DNA of 64,000 nucleotides from Diphasiastrum complanatum (taxonomy: Eukaryota > Streptophyta > Lycopodiopsida > Lycopodiales > Lycopodiaceae). The notes beneath the pieces are model-generated. The model worked only from the letters and a program-made list of their open reading frames with translations, was not told the origin of the DNA and ran no database searches. The stretch spans positions 7,225,156 through 7,289,155 of the forward strand of contig CM055106.1 of assembly GCA_029204225.1 (NCBI GenBank), given 5' to 3'. Within the stretch, counting starts at the first letter, position 1; each line of letters opens with the position of its first letter. This document shows positions 24,401-37,647 of this stretch, in pieces. The position numbers and the translations under genes were made by a program.

Positions 24401-27400
24401 AAATTAAGTTCTATTAGTACTGCAAGTATATTTTGTTTTCAAGATGCAACAAACTTTTCAATCGATTTCACTCATTCTGACGAAGATTTCTTCAAAGAAT
24501 CAACCAGCTAATGGAGAGTTCAAGAAGTTTCTGAATGTCATATGAACTGATCTGCTTTTCAAATACTAGGGAATGGGGCTCATTATTACCATGGTACTTG
24601 TCTGCAGCTCTTTCTGCATAAGGATAACCACGTCCTTTCTCTGTCACTACATGGACAAGTACGGGCCCTGTAGTATGAGTGGCTTTGATTTCTTGAAGGA
24701 TAGTCACAAGATCATCAATGTCGTGACCATCAACTGGACCAATATAATAGAGGCCCAACTCCTCGAACAAAGTTGAACCTGAGCCACTAATCATCCCACG
24801 TGCATAGTTATCCACTTTTGCTGCAAGCTTATGCATGGGACCACCAATTTGTTTGGTTACTCCCTGCAAAATGATAAAAAAAAAAACGCAAAAAACCAAA
24901 GCCAATTAACTGGTGTTTTTAACTCTTCATTGAATCATAAAAGACAATGCGTACTTTCAATTCAGCTTGCTCAAAGCTAAACTGAAACTACAGAAATAGA
25001 GTAGCATACCTTTGTTTATGTCATCTAAAACTTGAAAAAAAAGAGTCTATAGTAGAATAAAGTGTATGCAACTAAATGTTGCATATAACTGCGTCGTTAT
25101 CCAGCACCTATTGTCATCAAAATTCACTCCAAATCTATCAAACACAGCACTTTTCTTATTGGCGGCTTTTGCATATTGATATTAATAAAAAGCTTACGTA
25201 CCTTGGCAACTTCCCGAAGCTCTCTTAGAGGTTTACTAGACTGCAACCTGCTCAACGCACTACTTAAAGCGCCTACCGGTGGGGCAGGACCATCGAGCGT
25301 GGCTGTTGGCAAAGAGACTTGTTTGTTGTCATTGAGAATTACAATCATGTTGGAATCCAAATATCCAGCATTGTTCATGGCCTCATAGGCTTGACCCGCT
25401 GTCATAGCACCATCTCCTATAACAGATATAACATTGTTCTTCTTTCCAATCAAATCTCGAGCAACAGCCATACCTGCAGAGGAATGTAGTGGTGAATTCC
25501 AAGCTGCATATTTCATTTCAGATTGAGAATGACAACAACAAGTTGATAATTTTCTTAATCTTCAAGCATAGAAATGACAAGAAGTGCTACTCACAAGCTT
25601 TTTTAAAAATGATTTGAAACTGAAACACTGCAGTGCTTTATAATTACTGACCACATTTTAATGACAATGACATGGTAAAAAGCCCCATACAATTTCCATG
25701 AGGGGGACGAAGATTTTCAAAATCCTACAACTAGGACGAATATGGACTAAAGTCTTTCGAGAAAGCAAATGGTTGAATATGACACATACATGAAGCATTG
25801 TTGTACTTCATGGCTCTAAGAGTCTAAACACATACTTCGAAGTTTGAAGTAATCACATGTTAAAACAAACATAAGCAGTTCAAATTGGATGGATGAAGAT
25901 ATTGCAAATGTGTCATTTCCTTAAAGTCCTACAACTAGGGACTGATCTAAAGAATTTCATATCAAATGGTAATCGATTCAATCTTTGTTCCCAAGTTCAA
26001 AGTCCTTCAAATCGTTCTACAGCAAACCATTTCTTGCAAAATCTCCAAAAAAAAGCAAGAGAAAAATAAAAAAATTTCAATTGAAAAAGGATTCATCAAA
26101 GAATGATTGAGTCAGTTCAGAGGGCTTCAAATTACTTTTCCTTGTTACTCTACTTCATGGCTCTAAATATATAATCCTCAGTAATGGCATGGTTTAACAA
26201 AGGAATAAACATTTTGCATGCGAAGGATGGAGATAGTTCAGATGTCTCATGTCTACTGAAATTTTTGCGAGGTAAGATCACATAATGAGATGTATCATTT
26301 CAATGCATGAGTTTTCATCATTTTCCCATTCTACTATGAAATGCTTCAAGATCCTATGCAGCTAAATCAGAAGTAGCATGCCATAACAGAGTACAAAACA
26401 AGATTTGAATCTGTTTTGAAATATTGAATACGCCTGAAATAGATTAAGAGTGTTGGTGATGAGGTCAATCTATATACCTAATCCAGCAGAGATGCTAGTG
26501 GAGCTGTGGCCCGCTCCAAAGGAATCGTATTCACTTTCTGACCGCTTGGTAAAGCCTGAGAGTCCATTTGTCTGTCGTAAAGTGTTCATACGAGACCTTC
26601 TGCCCGTGAGGATCTTGTGGGGATAAGCCTGTGACAACAGATTGACTTGATACATCAGGTCATTTGTGAGCGCTACACGTTGATTTGAAACGCAGAGAAC
26701 TATTGAAATACAATATCTATAAATAAAAATATAATGTGCATGTTCATCAAGAGGATATAAAAGTACATTTGAGAAGATTTCCCCCACTGCTCTCTAACTT
26801 TTCATCTGCTCCTTACAAGGAAAACATCTCAAACTGGAGCACATCGTGTGATTAATTGAATGAAATGCTGTGTAGCTTTTAGGGAAATATTTTCCTCCAC
26901 CTTTAATTGCAAGTTCGAAGTCTATCAGAAGCATTGCGGAATTAAAGCCAGAGATTACACTGTACTTCCCAGAAGATTCAAATCAAGTCGATTCAATTCA
27001 ATCTGAATCGATTCAATTTTTTCTTAAGTTCAAATAGACCTGCTGCAAAGCGACTCTAAAAAAGACTTTGTTTGATCAAATTCTTGTTAAAAAAACGTGG
27101 AAAATATTCTGGCAAGTTCCAATTCAGTAGGAGGCACTGCAGAATAAAAGCGACATAGTACGCCATACTACAGGTTCTGTTCTACATACAGAGGGCGATC
27201 TTTCTAGAGATATTCTAAGAGAAAAGTTTACACAATGTAGGAGCTTACTTGATGCCCGACATCCCAAAGTATTTTGTCCTCTGGCATATCAAATACATGG
27301 TGAAGTGCAACTGTTAGCTCCACCACACCCAGGCTAGAGCCTAGGTGCCCACCAGTCTTACACACAGTAAATATCAACTCAGAACGGAGTTCATCAGCCA

Positions 27401-29113
27401 GCTGCCTCAAATCCTGCAAAAGAACCATCTTATTTCAATATTCATAAACGTAGATGGGATTGGAAGCTACAGAAAACCATTCCAATTGGAAGCCAGACAA
27501 TGTGCATGAGATTTGTGCAATAAGAATCAGAGAGACGATAACTTACTCGCACAGTTAAATTCTTCATATGCACAGGGTAGTTAATTGTATCCAAAAGAGG
27601 TGTCGGTGGCTTCTCAGAATGATATTCCCCTTTATCTGCCACAGTCGTCGCTGCAATTGTCAAGCTTTTCTGCACAAGTCAAATTACAAGAAGACCTTAA
27701 TATTACAAAGTATATTACTTCAAAAAAGCTCTGTGCAGAATATGTTTATACTGATTTCCAAAAGAAACTAGCTTAAATGCTGTTACTGCTGCATCAAGAA
27801 GAAAACTTGGTCCTCAAGAAAGCTACTACAATGAGCATATGATCATGCTTCATTCCAATGAGCATGCCTACACAGAGCTCTTGAATCTTTTAGTGGCTGG
27901 AATGGGTAGCATCCCAACTACAGTCTACATCAGTGCATTGAAGATGAAATTTTCTGTAAAACACTGGCTTGTGGGTGGTCCAAAGACTCCAAACCCTCTT
28001 GGGAGGAAGAAACCCTTGTGCTCATAGAGGGACAAACAGATTCTTGTGGCTAGATCAAAATATGAAGACAAACAGATTCTTGTGCTAGATCGAGATTTTA
28101 TTTATGCCAACAGATTCTTGTGGCTAGATCAAAATATTTGATATGCTAATCAGAATATAATTTCAAATATTCCAATGCCCTTCAATCAAATTTCATGTGA
28201 GCACCTGGGTTAAATTTATCCTTCAAAGCATAGTTACAAGTCAACTTGAATTGAATCAGCTCAGCTTCTTTTGATAATTCAGATTGTCTTACTGTAACAC
28301 AATTTGAGAAAACCCTATCCTTATTCAGCATTTTGAACAAACTGCATTAAATTTGTCTCACAGGTAAACAGTCGAGAAGATAGGTAGAGAGGTGAACTTC
28401 AGGGCACCGGAATTTCATGGATGATGACCTCACTTTCGTATAGTCGAAAAACGTAGGAAGGCCTTACAAGAAGCCAAAGAGACAAGTTAATGGGTGACAT
28501 TTTGGGATGGCAGGCCACATTTTGTGGACAATGGATCACCTCCTGCAGTAAGTGCATAGGACATCGGGCCCCGCCGGTGTGGGAGCGCCTCGAGTCCTAG
28601 CCACACCCATCAAGGATAGGATTTTGGAATTGTAATTGGATACACTCATCTTCTACTGCTATTACCCTGCCACAGTTCTTGGACTCAGGATTATCACACA
28701 GTCTCTGCTTTACCTTGGGACAGTTTACAGTATCTTCACACCAGCTACATGTAGAGGTGGGTTGCTTCTAGGGTATCCCCAAAGAGAAGCGGATCTATCA
28801 TTTTTGTATCTTGGGGGAGAAAGAGACTGAGAAGCACTGCCTCTTCGAATGTCTTGTATACTATAAGGTTAGAAGGAGATATTACTGCCTATTTGACAAT
28901 CACCATGTCATCATATCACCATATCATGTCATACGAGGATGAGGGATGTGTTGCTTTGTTGATGTGAGAGATGTTTCGTTCAAGGGGAGAGCTATGTCGT
29001 AGAATTGACATGGACACCAGCCACCTAGCACCAAAAATAGCAACATTTTTCTGTATGATGACACACTTGAACTGTACATTTTAGAATTATGTGCCTTTGG
29101 CATTTTAATGAAG

Positions 29114-29165
<52 letters not shown>

Positions 29166-29720
29166 CACACATGCACACATGCGCACACACACAAAGGCAA
29201 AGGCCTCTGCTGCCCAGAATATTTCGTAAGGAGTAAATAAATGGGTTCCTCCTTGTGTTCCTCCTCTTTCTCCTATGCATCTAATGAGCCCCCTTGCTCG
29301 GAGCACATGGAGGATAAATTATCATTGGGCAAGAAACCCACCTTACAATGAGCTCCAAGACACATTCTTTTGAAACACACTCAATCGATCATTCTAGTGC
29401 ACAGCTCCCCACCCTCCATCTCGCACCTAAGCTATGAAATTTCACCTAGCTTACAAATTTACGACTTGAAACTGTGCTAATTGGGAGCGGGAGCAAAAGC
29501 TACAACAGAGGGGAATCGTAGAATGATGAACCTTGTGCATTGGCTTCCCAAAATCTGCCTGTTTGTGCTCCCATGAGAACCCATCTCTTCCACCAAATAA
29601 TTTGGACTTGCGCAGTTTCCAGGAGAGCGTGCCAGCTATAGCAGTGTTAGTAGTTGCATTCAGCTGCAAATCTGTGGTGCATTGCAGCCCCTGTGCCCAC
29701 GGCACACTCAGTCCTGCCAT
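21424..29720 (-). CDS. DXS: 1-deoxy-D-xylulose-5-phosphate synthase, plastid
   Basis: It makes DXP from pyruvate and glyceraldehyde 3-phosphate, the first step of the plastid MEP isoprenoid pathway, using thiamine diphosphate. Exons (minus): 1, 29720 to about 29,455-29,530; 2, 27669-27547; 3, 27413-27249; 4, 26628-26478; 5, 25473-25202; 6, 24863-24590; 7, 24310-24003; 8, 22968-22690; 9, 22002-21718; 10, 21579-21424. All junctions from exon 2 on are GT-AG and keep frame; exons 2-10 give 670 residues. Motifs: [51 protein letters not shown], the TPP motif [10 protein letters not shown]...LNDN, the catalytic-Glu segment [37 protein letters not shown], and the end [19 protein letters not shown]. 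Exon 1 ([13 protein letters not shown]...) is Ser/Thr/Lys-rich and fits a chloroplast transit peptide; its donor is unresolved (a GT after MHK gives 733 residues). No damage is seen. The protein is near the usual plant length. Confidence 0.97.
23053..23765. mobile_element. Small hAT-like non-autonomous insertion in a DXS intron
   Basis: It lies in the 1,034-bp intron between DXS exons 7 and 8. The exact 8-bp direct repeat GATAGATC flanks it (23,053-23,060 and 23,758-23,765), the target-duplication size of hAT elements. The ends carry inverted CCCGTTCC blocks (left 23,069-23,076; right, inverted, GGAACGGG at about 23,742-23,749) within longer GGAACG/GGGTCGGAAC-rich arms. Inside, 23,380-23,520 contains two diverged copies of a roughly 70-bp unit. 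No transposase is present. Confidence 0.65.
28030..28140. repeat. Three short direct repeats in DXS intron 1
   Basis: The block acagattcttgtg(g)ctagatc occurs three times with variable spacers. Confidence 0.75.
29114..29190. repeat. (TC)n(AC)n microsatellite in DXS intron 1
   Basis: About 20 bases of TC alternate directly into about 28 bases of AC, then imperfect CACATG units. Confidence 0.97.
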
Positions 29721-29900
29721 TTGCCTCCCTCCCCTCTCAGATTTGCTATGCCCAACGCACTACCAGCTCTCTCGCTCTCCCTCTCTCGATTCTGTTCTCC
29801 CCCCACCTCCGCCCCCTCCCTCTCTCTCTCTCTCTCTCTCCCTCTCTCTCTCTCTCTTCTATCCATTTTATCTTCTCGTGCATATTCTCTCTCTATCTAA
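29721..29900 (-). promoter_or_regulatory. CT-rich DXS upstream region
   Basis: Directly upstream of the DXS start the plus strand is strongly pyrimidine-rich (GA-rich on the gene's strand), with a CT microsatellite at about 29,817-29,858. Such GA tracts are common in plant 5' UTRs and core promoters. No clear TATA box is assigned. Confidence 0.4.
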
Positions 29901-30019
29901 CACACACAGAGACTTTAATGCCACGACCGTTGGATTAATCCAGAATCCTAGATCAGCCGTTGGATTATTTCCAAGTACCTTTTATCAGTCGTGCTTAACA
30001 TCCAAGTGACCGACCCCCC

Positions 30020-30300
30020 CACCCCTGGGGCTTTAGAGCACGGCCCGCGCGTGGGAGTGGTTTGGCCTCGGTGGCCCCCCGCGGCTGACGCGTGTCAGCC
30101 ACGCGGTGCCCGTCAAAAATCAGCAGGCGCCTGATTTTGCCTGGCGGCGCCAGAGCGGGTCCCGGGCGGGCGGGCACCGAGACAGGCGCCGGGCAGGCCA
30201 GCAGCAGCAGGCTGGGGCTCCCGGGCAGCGGGCCAGGTGGCGCCAGCGCTCTGCCGGGTGCCGAGGTAGCGGGCAGTGGCATCGGGCAGCGTGTCTCTCA
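30020..30300. other. GC-rich, palindrome-rich patch
   Basis: This stretch is far more GC-rich than its surroundings. It is full of short inverted repeats: GGCTGAC/GTCAGCC at 30,083-30,100, AAAATCAG/CTGATTTT at about 30,115-30,137, CTGGCG/CGCCAG at about 30,141-30,153, and several GGCGCC sites. Frames occur on both strands with high-GC composition, and none resembles a known protein. Confidence 0.6.
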
Positions 30301-30310
30301 CACACACACA

Positions 30311-30360
30311 TGTGAGACTATGGGGAGTTTGTCTATATATCCCCTCCCCATAGTCTCACA
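30311..30360. repeat. Perfect 17-bp inverted repeat (hairpin)
   Basis: TGTGAGACTATGGGGAG (30,311-30,327) and its exact reverse complement (30,344-30,360) flank a 16-base AT-rich loop. It sits at the edge of the GC-rich patch. Confidence 0.95.
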
Positions 30361-30621
30361 TGAATGCTTATGGGACAAAGATTGGCTACCTGGACAAGTG
30401 GCGTCCGGGCAGCCGATTTAAAAAAAAAAAAACTTGTGGTCAGGAGGGCACCAGGGCCAAAGGGCCACCGTGCTCACTAGATGCGAGGACCACCCCCTCC
30501 CCCCCCCCCCCCTTCCCAACCATAATGCTTGGCTGCCCAGTGGCCCTTTTTTTGAATTGTCATTTCTATTCTACTATTGTTCTTAGAGGATGAATTTCCC
30601 AAAAGGTGGTTTGAATGCATG

Positions 30622-30783
30622 TTGCAACCATATGCGCATCTAAGGGCTCTTCTTCACTCGTACATTATGACTGAGTGAGAGAGTGTCACTTAAAAGTGAT
30701 AGTTTGCAACCATGTGCGCATCTAAGGGCGCTTCTCCACTCGTACATTTTGACTGAGTGAGAGAGTGTCACTTAAAGTGACAG
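30622..30783. repeat. Two-copy 82-bp tandem repeat
   Basis: The unit beginning ttgcaaccat and ending gtcacttaaa-gtgaYag occurs twice in a row with few differences. A third copy begins (tttgcaa) and breaks off. Confidence 0.9.
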
Positions 30784-30784
30784 T

Positions 30785-33469
30785 TTGCAAGGAGAACCTT
30801 TGGATGAGCATACGGCTGCAACATCCCATTTCCAGCTTGCGCGTAACATACAAGAAGCCAAGATTCTACATCATCATTTATGTAAAATCGAACGCTTTGG
30901 TCATGGTGGGGTGTCAGGAGTACTTTTGGCGCGACGTGCCTTGAATCATGAGGGGGATCAAGTAATTGGTGTGGGGATGCAAACCTAGTGTCAAGTGGGT
31001 TATGCTATGGGAGATAGCTCCAAAAAAAGAACAAATCTTCTTAAGGGTTATATGCTATGACGGACAATTCATATTGGAAAACTATTATTATGCTCATTTT
31101 TCTATTTATGCAAATCTTTTCGTGTCCTTTCCAACAAATAGTACCTAATCTTTTATTGATGTTTGGCCTTGTCTTCCAAAGGCAATTCTATGTCTTGAGG
31201 TTGGTTAATGATGTTTGTTAAGAAGTCAACCTTAACATGAAGGTTTTGAAAATCAAAGCATTTAGTACAAATAAAAGAACACCTACAATCTAAAGGTCAA
31301 ACTGTCCAAAAAAATTGCCCTTCTTTGCATGACGTCTTTAGCAATGTTCATGGCCTTCGTATGACATCCTTAGATAAAACTTGCCCTTCAAATTTCATTC
31401 GACAAAGGAAAGACTTTCACATAAATTCATTTTAGATATTAGATTCTAAGTCAAGAATATATAAGTGTCATTAAATAGATTTATCATATCATATTTCACA
31501 AAAAGGGTTTACCAAACAGGAATTGGAGGTTGGAGGCTTCAGCTTAGAATCTAGATGGATCATGGATTTGTAGTTGGGGCCTACAAGTTCTTTCAACTTC
31601 CATGAAGTCCAATTTACAACATAAACATGAAATGTCTAAATTGGAAACTTTGGGATTTAAAAGTGTAACATGCATGGACTATGTATTATTCTAACTTGGA
31701 AATTGAAGGAGGTTGGCCCATTGTTCAAGATTTAAACTTTGGGCTGAATAGAATATTAAGTTATAAATCTTTGCACTTGCAAAGAGTAAACTTTCAATTG
31801 TATGCAATTACATTAAGAATAACAAGGAACCGAAAAAGACATTGAGGTCCATGACATGTAAGATAATGGCCATGGGTCAAATGGCAATCCAAGTGCTAGG
31901 TCTAAAGTTTGGTCAGCCAATGGTAGAAGCATCAAAGACAAGGGTATAAAGAAAAGGATCTAAATGAGTCAAGGAGAAACTACAAAAACCTCCTGCTCAA
32001 TCCATGTTCACGAAGAAATTAGGCAGCAACTAGTTGGAGGGGTAAAACCTAGAGGCAATCCTTGAACAAGTACAAGTAGTAGTAGATCTCATGATAACAA
32101 TAGTAGCAAGGGCATTAGTACAAGAGGCGTTGGAGATGTAGGATGACATTGGGGCCCTTTGATCCACTTGTAGTATTATATTTTGCCATATTGGAATCTG
32201 CTCATCCTCCCCACATAGCCAACATTCAAGAAGAAAAGGCCATTATCACTGCTACACAAAGAATGGGTCTACATTCCTTTCATGTGACCATATCCTTGGA
32301 AGCCTAGGAGTCAATAGTTGAAATTGTGCAAAAAGACACAATGCCCAAGGCCACAATACATGAGACTACTTACACATCCATTATCATCAAAGTGTATAGC
32401 CCCCATTGAGAGCAAGTCACTCTAGAGCTACCACATAAACAATCACCACCCAAGAAGGAGTTCCAAGATATGATCATTGAGTGACCAAAGAAATAGATAC
32501 CCTCACAAAATAAGTTTTTTTTTCCATCCAAACCACTAGAGATGGATTCAAGCAATCATCATACTGGAGTACAATGTATCCAAGTCTAGGATTATGCTAA
32601 ATCCTATATGTAGGATGTGGAGGTAACAAAGTCATTATGTGGACCAACACGATGAGGAGGAGGGTGACCAAGATTTTCAAGACTATCATAATGATGAAGA
32701 AGAATGTTTTGACATTTTCCTTTCGGTTTTGATATCAAGTGATGATTACGATATATCGATATTGGTGCTACGAAATATAGGACCACACCATAAGGGGTTT
32801 TCTACAAATTTAGATTTATCCTTAGCTAACTCAGATTAGCTTGTACATATAACGATGTAGCTTGATGTGAAAAAATATACAGTAGCCAAGCACATTATTC
32901 ATGGGAGTAGTATTCAGATCTAGTTCTGATTTACACATCACTATACTTCTGCTTTAGTCTTTATAACCCTAAATCTTAGTGGTTCTCAAATCTCCATATA
33001 ACAAGTTGTTAGAGCTCAAAAGTCTATATGTGTTGGCACATCATAAATCATATAGTGTACATAGATTTGTTAGATCTTATATCAGTTGAATAAGTGTGAG
33101 GGATTTGGCACCCTGCGTGTGTAAGTCCAATCTAGTAATCACATTGTTATTTTATTGGATAGATAGAAATACCAGTGATTCTTAGCCCATTGCAGGAGTT
33201 AAATCACTTTTAGACCTAAAATTAAGTTAGAAAGTAAAGGGTGTTTCCCGCCTCTTTTAGAGAGACAATGCAGCAAACTTGATTTGAGTAGAAGGCATAT
33301 TGAGCAAAAAACGATCTCCTATAGGAGATAGCCATGAAATTGAATTTGAAAATTGTTTCTCCCATAACAATATAATGTTTGTTTCATCACATTTGATTTT
33401 AGATTGATGCTAAAAGCTAATGTCATTAACATTAGCTACACAATGCTCTGTCTCATTAAATGTCTTAAA
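30785..33469. other. No gene recognised
   Basis: A 67-codon plus-strand frame at 30,785-30,988 and a 66-codon one at 32,639-32,839 (acidic start) have no recognisable motif. The remainder is AT-rich sequence without PBS, LTR ends or known domains. Confidence 0.4.
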
Positions 33470-33763
33470 TTATTCACAAAAATTAGATATGTGTATGATT
33501 AACAACACAATTGGCTTTGGCACATAGAATTCTTCAACAATGTTTTGAAGCACTAGTAAAAAAAATGTCTTTTTGCATCTCAGTCTTTTGGAAAAACAAC
33601 TAAACATCTGATCAATTTGATCGTGGTTGTGGCCTACCAACACAAATCCATTTTTTATTTTTTTGAAAAAAAAATTCTCTACTAGCATAGACAAGTATGT
33701 CAAGACAAGTTGATTTTTAGTTTTCCAAGCAATGTTGTGAAGCTGCAAATAAAGTATTTCCAA
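33470..33763 (-). pseudogene. DUF7869-like relic
   Basis: The frame contains NGFVLVGHNHDQIDQMFSCF followed by SKRLRCKKT. This matches the VGHTHxDxDQxFSxxSxxL signature of DUF7869, a domain found in repeat-associated plant and algal proteins. The flanking minus strand to about 34,620 has further short frames but too many stops to assign. Confidence 0.55.
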
Positions 33764-34804
33764 TTTTTTTTTACCAAATCCGCAAATAGAATGGTGATTG
33801 TTAAATTTGGATCTTTTTAAACGTTGGGATACTTAAAAAATACCTTAGACTCCAAAATGCCATTACACACAAGTGCTCCAACAAGATGAACTTGAAAAGT
33901 TGAATAAAATTTGTCTCATTTTTTTTGTACTCTAACAAAATAAAATGACATCATTTTTTTCTAATCCATGCCATCAATAACAAAGTCGAGATACTTCTGA
34001 GGACATTCCAAACATTTATTTTGATGTTTGGCCATCTTTTGTCTTTCAACTATTTGGATCTCTATGCACTAAAGGGCTTTTAAAGCATCCAATAAAATAA
34101 CAATTAAAATAATTTTCCATAATATAATGATATAATAACATATTAAATATTTTGTAATATAACATATTAATTTCAATACAAAATAATAATAAAATCATAG
34201 ACATTAATTAGTTTTATTTTTCTCATCATTGGTCAACACAAGCTGTTGACAGATTTTAATAACTCACAAGTAGAACATACCATCATTCGTGATTTTTTGA
34301 AAATTTTTTACCAACCAAAACCTCTTTTTAAAATTATGAGAAAATATGAGTAACTTAAATAGACAACATTTTTTGTCTTGGCAAACTCCTTGTATATCAA
34401 AAACATCTCTAATTTTGTAAAATCATCTGACAAATGGAAATAAAAAATTTGACAATTTTTCTTCATGCACATCTACAAAATATTTTAGCCAAACAGTTGC
34501 ATTGAAAACATCTAAGAAAACAGTTTGACTCTGTAGAGATCCTTGTAGTGTTGGACCTTTTGCCTGCATTCTTTGAAGTCGTGAGTTTTTGATTGCATGA
34601 ATAACTTACAGGAGACAAGTCTACTATTCAATGCAAAAAATCCAACGTAGAGCTTGATGAAATATGACAATTGTAGTAGCCAAGTAATTTATTTGTTATG
34701 CTTGTCATAGGCTATATATTTTAATCAATTTTATAGTTGATTTTATTTTAATCTCAATTCTGATTATTTTGTATTTATTATTTTCTTTTATTCAAGGTAT
34801 GGGC

Positions 34805-36664
34805 TCTTGTAGATAAACTTTTTGAAAGAAGACAATAAAAGACCAGCCAATGCCAAGTGCATCAAAAAAAAAAAAAAGATACGACTTCTACTCATACCCT
34901 AAAACTCATTTCTACAAATATGGGAATATCTGAGTGGAATAACATGCAAGGAATTAACTATTCTAACATAATAATAAGTGTTTTGCCCAAAGTTGTTGAT
35001 GGTCAATTCTCCCTTATTGAAATGGAAAAAAGAATTTCAGAGGTAATAATCACCTCTATGTTTTCTTTTTAATTTCTGTTTGAGAATAATTTATGTGAAA
35101 ATTGTCAACTACTTTTCTAGCTTTTTAGTTATTTTGGCAATAATTTGAGCCTATATGAGGCCAAATTAGCAAATAAACTTCACATGGTTTTCTCACACAT
35201 GTGAAAGTAGGGTACATGATCAATTTTTATGTTTGGTCCAAATTCAATTAATCACTTAGCCATGCAAAAGTTCATTTTTAGCTTTACTTGGCAATTTTGG
35301 CCAACATGACTAGTTTAGGTCAAGTTTTGGATAAGATAGGTCAAATGACTCTAGAGAGAGAAGAGAGAGCCATCACTTTTAGCTATTGAGAGATTAGGAT
35401 CAGATCTCTTTATGTGTTGAATATTTTTTGGTTCTATTTTATTATGTTATGTTGATCTTGATCAAACTAGAAATTCAACATCTAAAATTATCTACAAATT
35501 TGAGATTTGATTTTGTGCATTTTCTATTGTGCCTAGATCCATATTTAGGATCATATTGGATCTTAAATTTTCACAATTTTTTTTAATATCTTAAAACATT
35601 TATGATTCATACACTTTTTGCGTTTCAAACACAAATTATTTATGAAGGTTCTGGAAGCCCTACTGACAAGATTGAATTGTCAAGATTTTGAGGAGTGCTA
35701 GAGACTTTATCCTTTGAGTAGCCGAAGTGAGGCCTTAATCTCATTTTTGATACTATTTAGGAACATGGTATTCACTTTACTCATGCCTAGCATAGATATT
35801 TCATAGTTGTTTTCTTTTAATTAAGTTTCTAATTTTATTTCTCTCATGCTAAGTATAGTTCTTTCTTTTTTCAAAGCGCTTAAGATAAGAAAAATAAAGT
35901 CTTTCTAGAATAATTTAAGAGACACATTTTGAAGGCTAAAGCAGAGAAGACAAACATAGAGAGATTGGCATAGGGTGAGACCGTTGCAGAAGCGGATTGA
36001 ATAGAGACCTCTCTCTCCAAAAGTGTCGATAATCTATCATGTTTTTAGCCTATAGAGGAAGACAATTGTAGAGAAATTGCCAAATTCTTGAAGAAATTCT
36101 TGATGTCAAATGTAGAGAAAAGGCCCTATAGACTATATACTATAGATATTCTCTACGAATTTCAAATGAAAAATTTATTAAATGATGATTCTTCATTCAA
36201 ATACACTGAGATCCACAATATGATGAAGGGTATCTGGAGGGTTATTGTTTTTTCATTTAAGTTGGCAATCTGATTCGGTTAAGAAAGCTCTGTGACTTTC
36301 TGCAATATTGGAATAGAGAATGATATGTGGTAAGTTTTCAATTTCAATAATTTATTTCATATTAAAAAAAAATTGTATTCTATGATTAGCATGGGTTTCA
36401 TGCTTTTATTATATTGATGTTTTTTACTTGTCTTCAAAAATGATCATTTTGGTCTTTGTAGGTACAAGCCCAATCTCAAAAAATTGGGTGGCATGTGAAT
36501 TTGCAACAAAATATAATATATAACCATTAGTTATGATTCATTAGATGGGAACTGCTTAATGTAACACTACAACACCATCAGATGGACAAGCTTTGGCAAC
36601 TTGTTCCAATATTCAATAGCTACAAAGAAGCTCAAAAATCCTATAATGAGTTGTGATGCCACAT
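34805..36664 (+). pseudogene. Possible decayed multi-exon gene
   Basis: Three candidate coding pieces lie in one orientation. 34,857-35,040 has GINYSNIIISVLPKVVDGQF then SLIEMEKRISE before a GTAATA donor. 36,060-36,330 has EIAKFLKKFLMSNVEKRPYR and LYTIDILYEFQ before a GTAAGT donor. A piece after the acceptor at 36,462 contains LFQYSIATKKLKNPIMS, close to LFQFPIVTKKLKNPMTS of the methylase-like fragment at 17.4 kb. Stops occur between blocks. The family is unknown. Confidence 0.28.
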
Positions 36665-37058
36665 ATTTGCTAAATAATGCATATCTACTCAAATATGGCA
36701 ACTTATACTCAAAGATGAAGATATGCGCTAGACAATGGTATATTATGAAGAGGCCTATATCATTTTTAATGCTAAAGACTTGTCTTGTACTAAAGGACAA
36801 GACCTCCAGAACTGAAACGACACCTGAAACAGTCTTAATCCAGTTAAGCATACGAACCGATTAGATTCGTATCGCCACATTTAGCTAGAGTAGATTAAAC
36901 TCATACTTAAATGTACCATCAATTGTATAATTTACATGTATTTGTATACTCATATGTTAACTAGAGTTAGTAAATGGAGCGACGCACCAGGAATCTCAAG
37001 AGGTGTGCTTTGCTCGCTCCGTAGGTAATAAATATGAAGACACTCTTCATTCTCAAAC

Positions 37059-37259
<201 letters not shown>

Positions 37260-37647
37260 TTTATATGTGAGATTGAAGAAGTGAATAGAGCGTCCAAGGT
37301 TATTTCCTTTGATCTCTGTTCTCCGCACTGTTGAGTGTGAGTGACTTCGGGTCTATTAGTGATCTCTTTGACATTGCCTAAATCAATTTTTGATCAGACA
37401 GTTACAATAGATCATTACAAACGTTTGCTATGTTTCCGTAAAGTTGCTCTAAAACAATTGTCTTTAAACTATCTTATTTGTCTGCATGACTACTTTGTAT
37501 TCGGCACGCAAATAACAGATCTCTTTGGTAAATTTTCCATAGTCATTGATAGAGAAGTATGTATATATGTGAAATGCTAGTCCCTGCCTGAGAAATTGAG
37601 TTATTGATTTGTATTCGTGTTTGTAACGAAGAAGTCTTCAAGAATAT

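Noticed and set aside
24573-24776. Plus-strand frames within DXS
   Set aside because: They are antisense to DXS exons and carry no similarity of their own.
28924-29280. 118-codon frame in DXS intron 1 rich in Cys/Val and Arg-Glu
   Set aside because: Its core is the (TC)n(AC)n microsatellite translated.
30092-30421. Frames over the GC-rich patch
   Set aside because: All six frames are open over parts of this GC-rich stretch because stop codons are rare there. No frame has known motifs or a codon pattern better than the others.
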